From assembly GCA_002362595.1 (NCBI GenBank), contig DEUO01000161.1:1-7125 (forward strand): a DNA stretch of 7,125 bases. Reading direction: 5' to 3'. Every line of letters begins with the position of its first letter. Positions within the stretch are counted from its first letter, which is position 1. Of the stretch, positions 6,748 to 7,125 are shown in pieces. The notes under the pieces were generated by a model. That model ran no database searches and was not told the origin of the DNA. It saw only the letters and a program-made list of their open reading frames with translations. Position numbers and translations under genes: made by a program. The DNA comes from Caryophanales bacterium UBA3260. Lineage in GTDB: Bacteria; Bacillota_I; Bacilli_A; RF39; UBA660.

Positions 6748-6754
6748 AGGAGGT
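6748..6754 (+). promoter_or_regulatory. Strong Shine-Dalgarno of tadB-like gene
   Basis: AGGAGGT lies 6 nt before ATG 6761 and fixes that start. It is the closest match to the consensus among the genes in this window. There is no terminator or promoter in the 16-bp gap after cpaF, so the gene is in the same operon. Confidence 0.85.
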
Positions 6755-6760
6755 ATTTAA

Positions 6761-7125
6761 ATGAATGAATTAAAAAATGTCTTACAATTCATTGCTATAA
6801 TAACAATCTGTTACATTATATATATAGCTTATAAATACTTAAAAACTATTTTAAAAAAGAATCGTATAACTAAATTTTCTATTAACTTTAACAAAAAAGA
6901 TAAACCTGATTCTCTAATCTTTTCCCTTATCTTTAAAATAAGTGATATCTTATCATCATTAGTAATTTTTAATGGCATATCAAGAACATATAATGAATAT
7001 ATTGATGAAGACAGTCGTCTAAAAAAAGGTATCGATTATATAAGTATAAAAATATTACTAGGTATCTTTCTCATAATAATCTATCTTATAATAACATTCT
7101 TATATAAACAAGAAATAAATACAAC
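6761..7125 (+). CDS. tadB: TadB-like inner-membrane platform protein, 5' part
   Basis: The first 121 codons are present and the frame is open to the window end, so the gene is cut by the window edge. A hydrophobic helix at about residues 7-24 is followed by a basic loop (KYLKTILKKNR). A cytoplasmic stretch follows (about 50-97) with FKISDILSSLVIFN and the charged segment YIDEDSRLKKGIDYISIK. A second helix at about 98-115 is rich in Ile and Leu. This order (short N-terminal helix, soluble segment, next helix), together with the position directly after cpaF, fits TadB, the T2SSF-type membrane protein that couples to the ATPase. The T2SSF domain itself would lie downstream, so the call rests mainly on gene order and topology. 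TadC is the less likely alternative. Confidence 0.72.
   Translation, partial: MNELKNVLQFIAIITICYIIYIAYKYLKTILKKNRITKFSINFNKKDKPDSLIFSLIFKISDILSSLVIFNGISRTYNEYIDEDSRLKKGIDYISIKILLGIFLIIIYLIITFLYKQEINT

Overview
The window comes from a very AT-rich, low-GC Bacillota-type genome. The clues are strong AGGAGG-like ribosome sites, TGn-extended -10 promoters, heavy use of Lys, Asn, Ile and Glu, TGG for tryptophan, and TAA/TAG stops with no in-frame TGA. A gut member of the Bacilli/Erysipelotrichia or the uncultured Mollicutes-like lineages (RF39 and relatives) would fit. This placement is inference; no marker gene is present.

Layout. (1) Positions 1-157 hold a perfect 24-bp inverted repeat (1-24 and 134-157). 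It flanks a 109-bp segment carrying a promoter, a ribosome site, the start codon and the first codons of the first gene. The right arm lies inside the coding sequence of that gene's membrane anchor, so this looks like an invertible ON/OFF switch that would exchange promoter plus N-terminus. (2) Positions 108-1349 and 1361-4498 encode two large exported proteins built from InlB-type B repeats (Listeria/Bacteroides repeat, Flg_new family). The first has a membrane anchor, four repeats and an unrecognised cysteine-bearing C-terminal domain. The second has a cleavable signal peptide, an N-terminal domain and about twelve repeats, with no C-terminal anchor. They form one transcription unit that ends at a strong intrinsic terminator (4505-4555). 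(3) A second promoter (4557-4585) starts a Tad (tight adherence, type IVc pilus) operon: a CpaE/TadZ-like ParA-family ATPase (4623-5396), the CpaF/TadA secretion ATPase (5389-6744), and the start of a TadB-like inner-membrane platform protein (6761 to the window end).

How the parts may work together. The Tad genes supply the motor and platform of a fimbrial export machine. The two repeat proteins are surface or secreted proteins of the adhesin/invasin type. Placing a likely phase switch in front of the adhesin operon would let only part of a population display these proteins. The switch is the most interesting part of the window. It predicts a silent, start-less partner gene running leftward just outside the window, sharing the same hydrophobic N-terminal codons.
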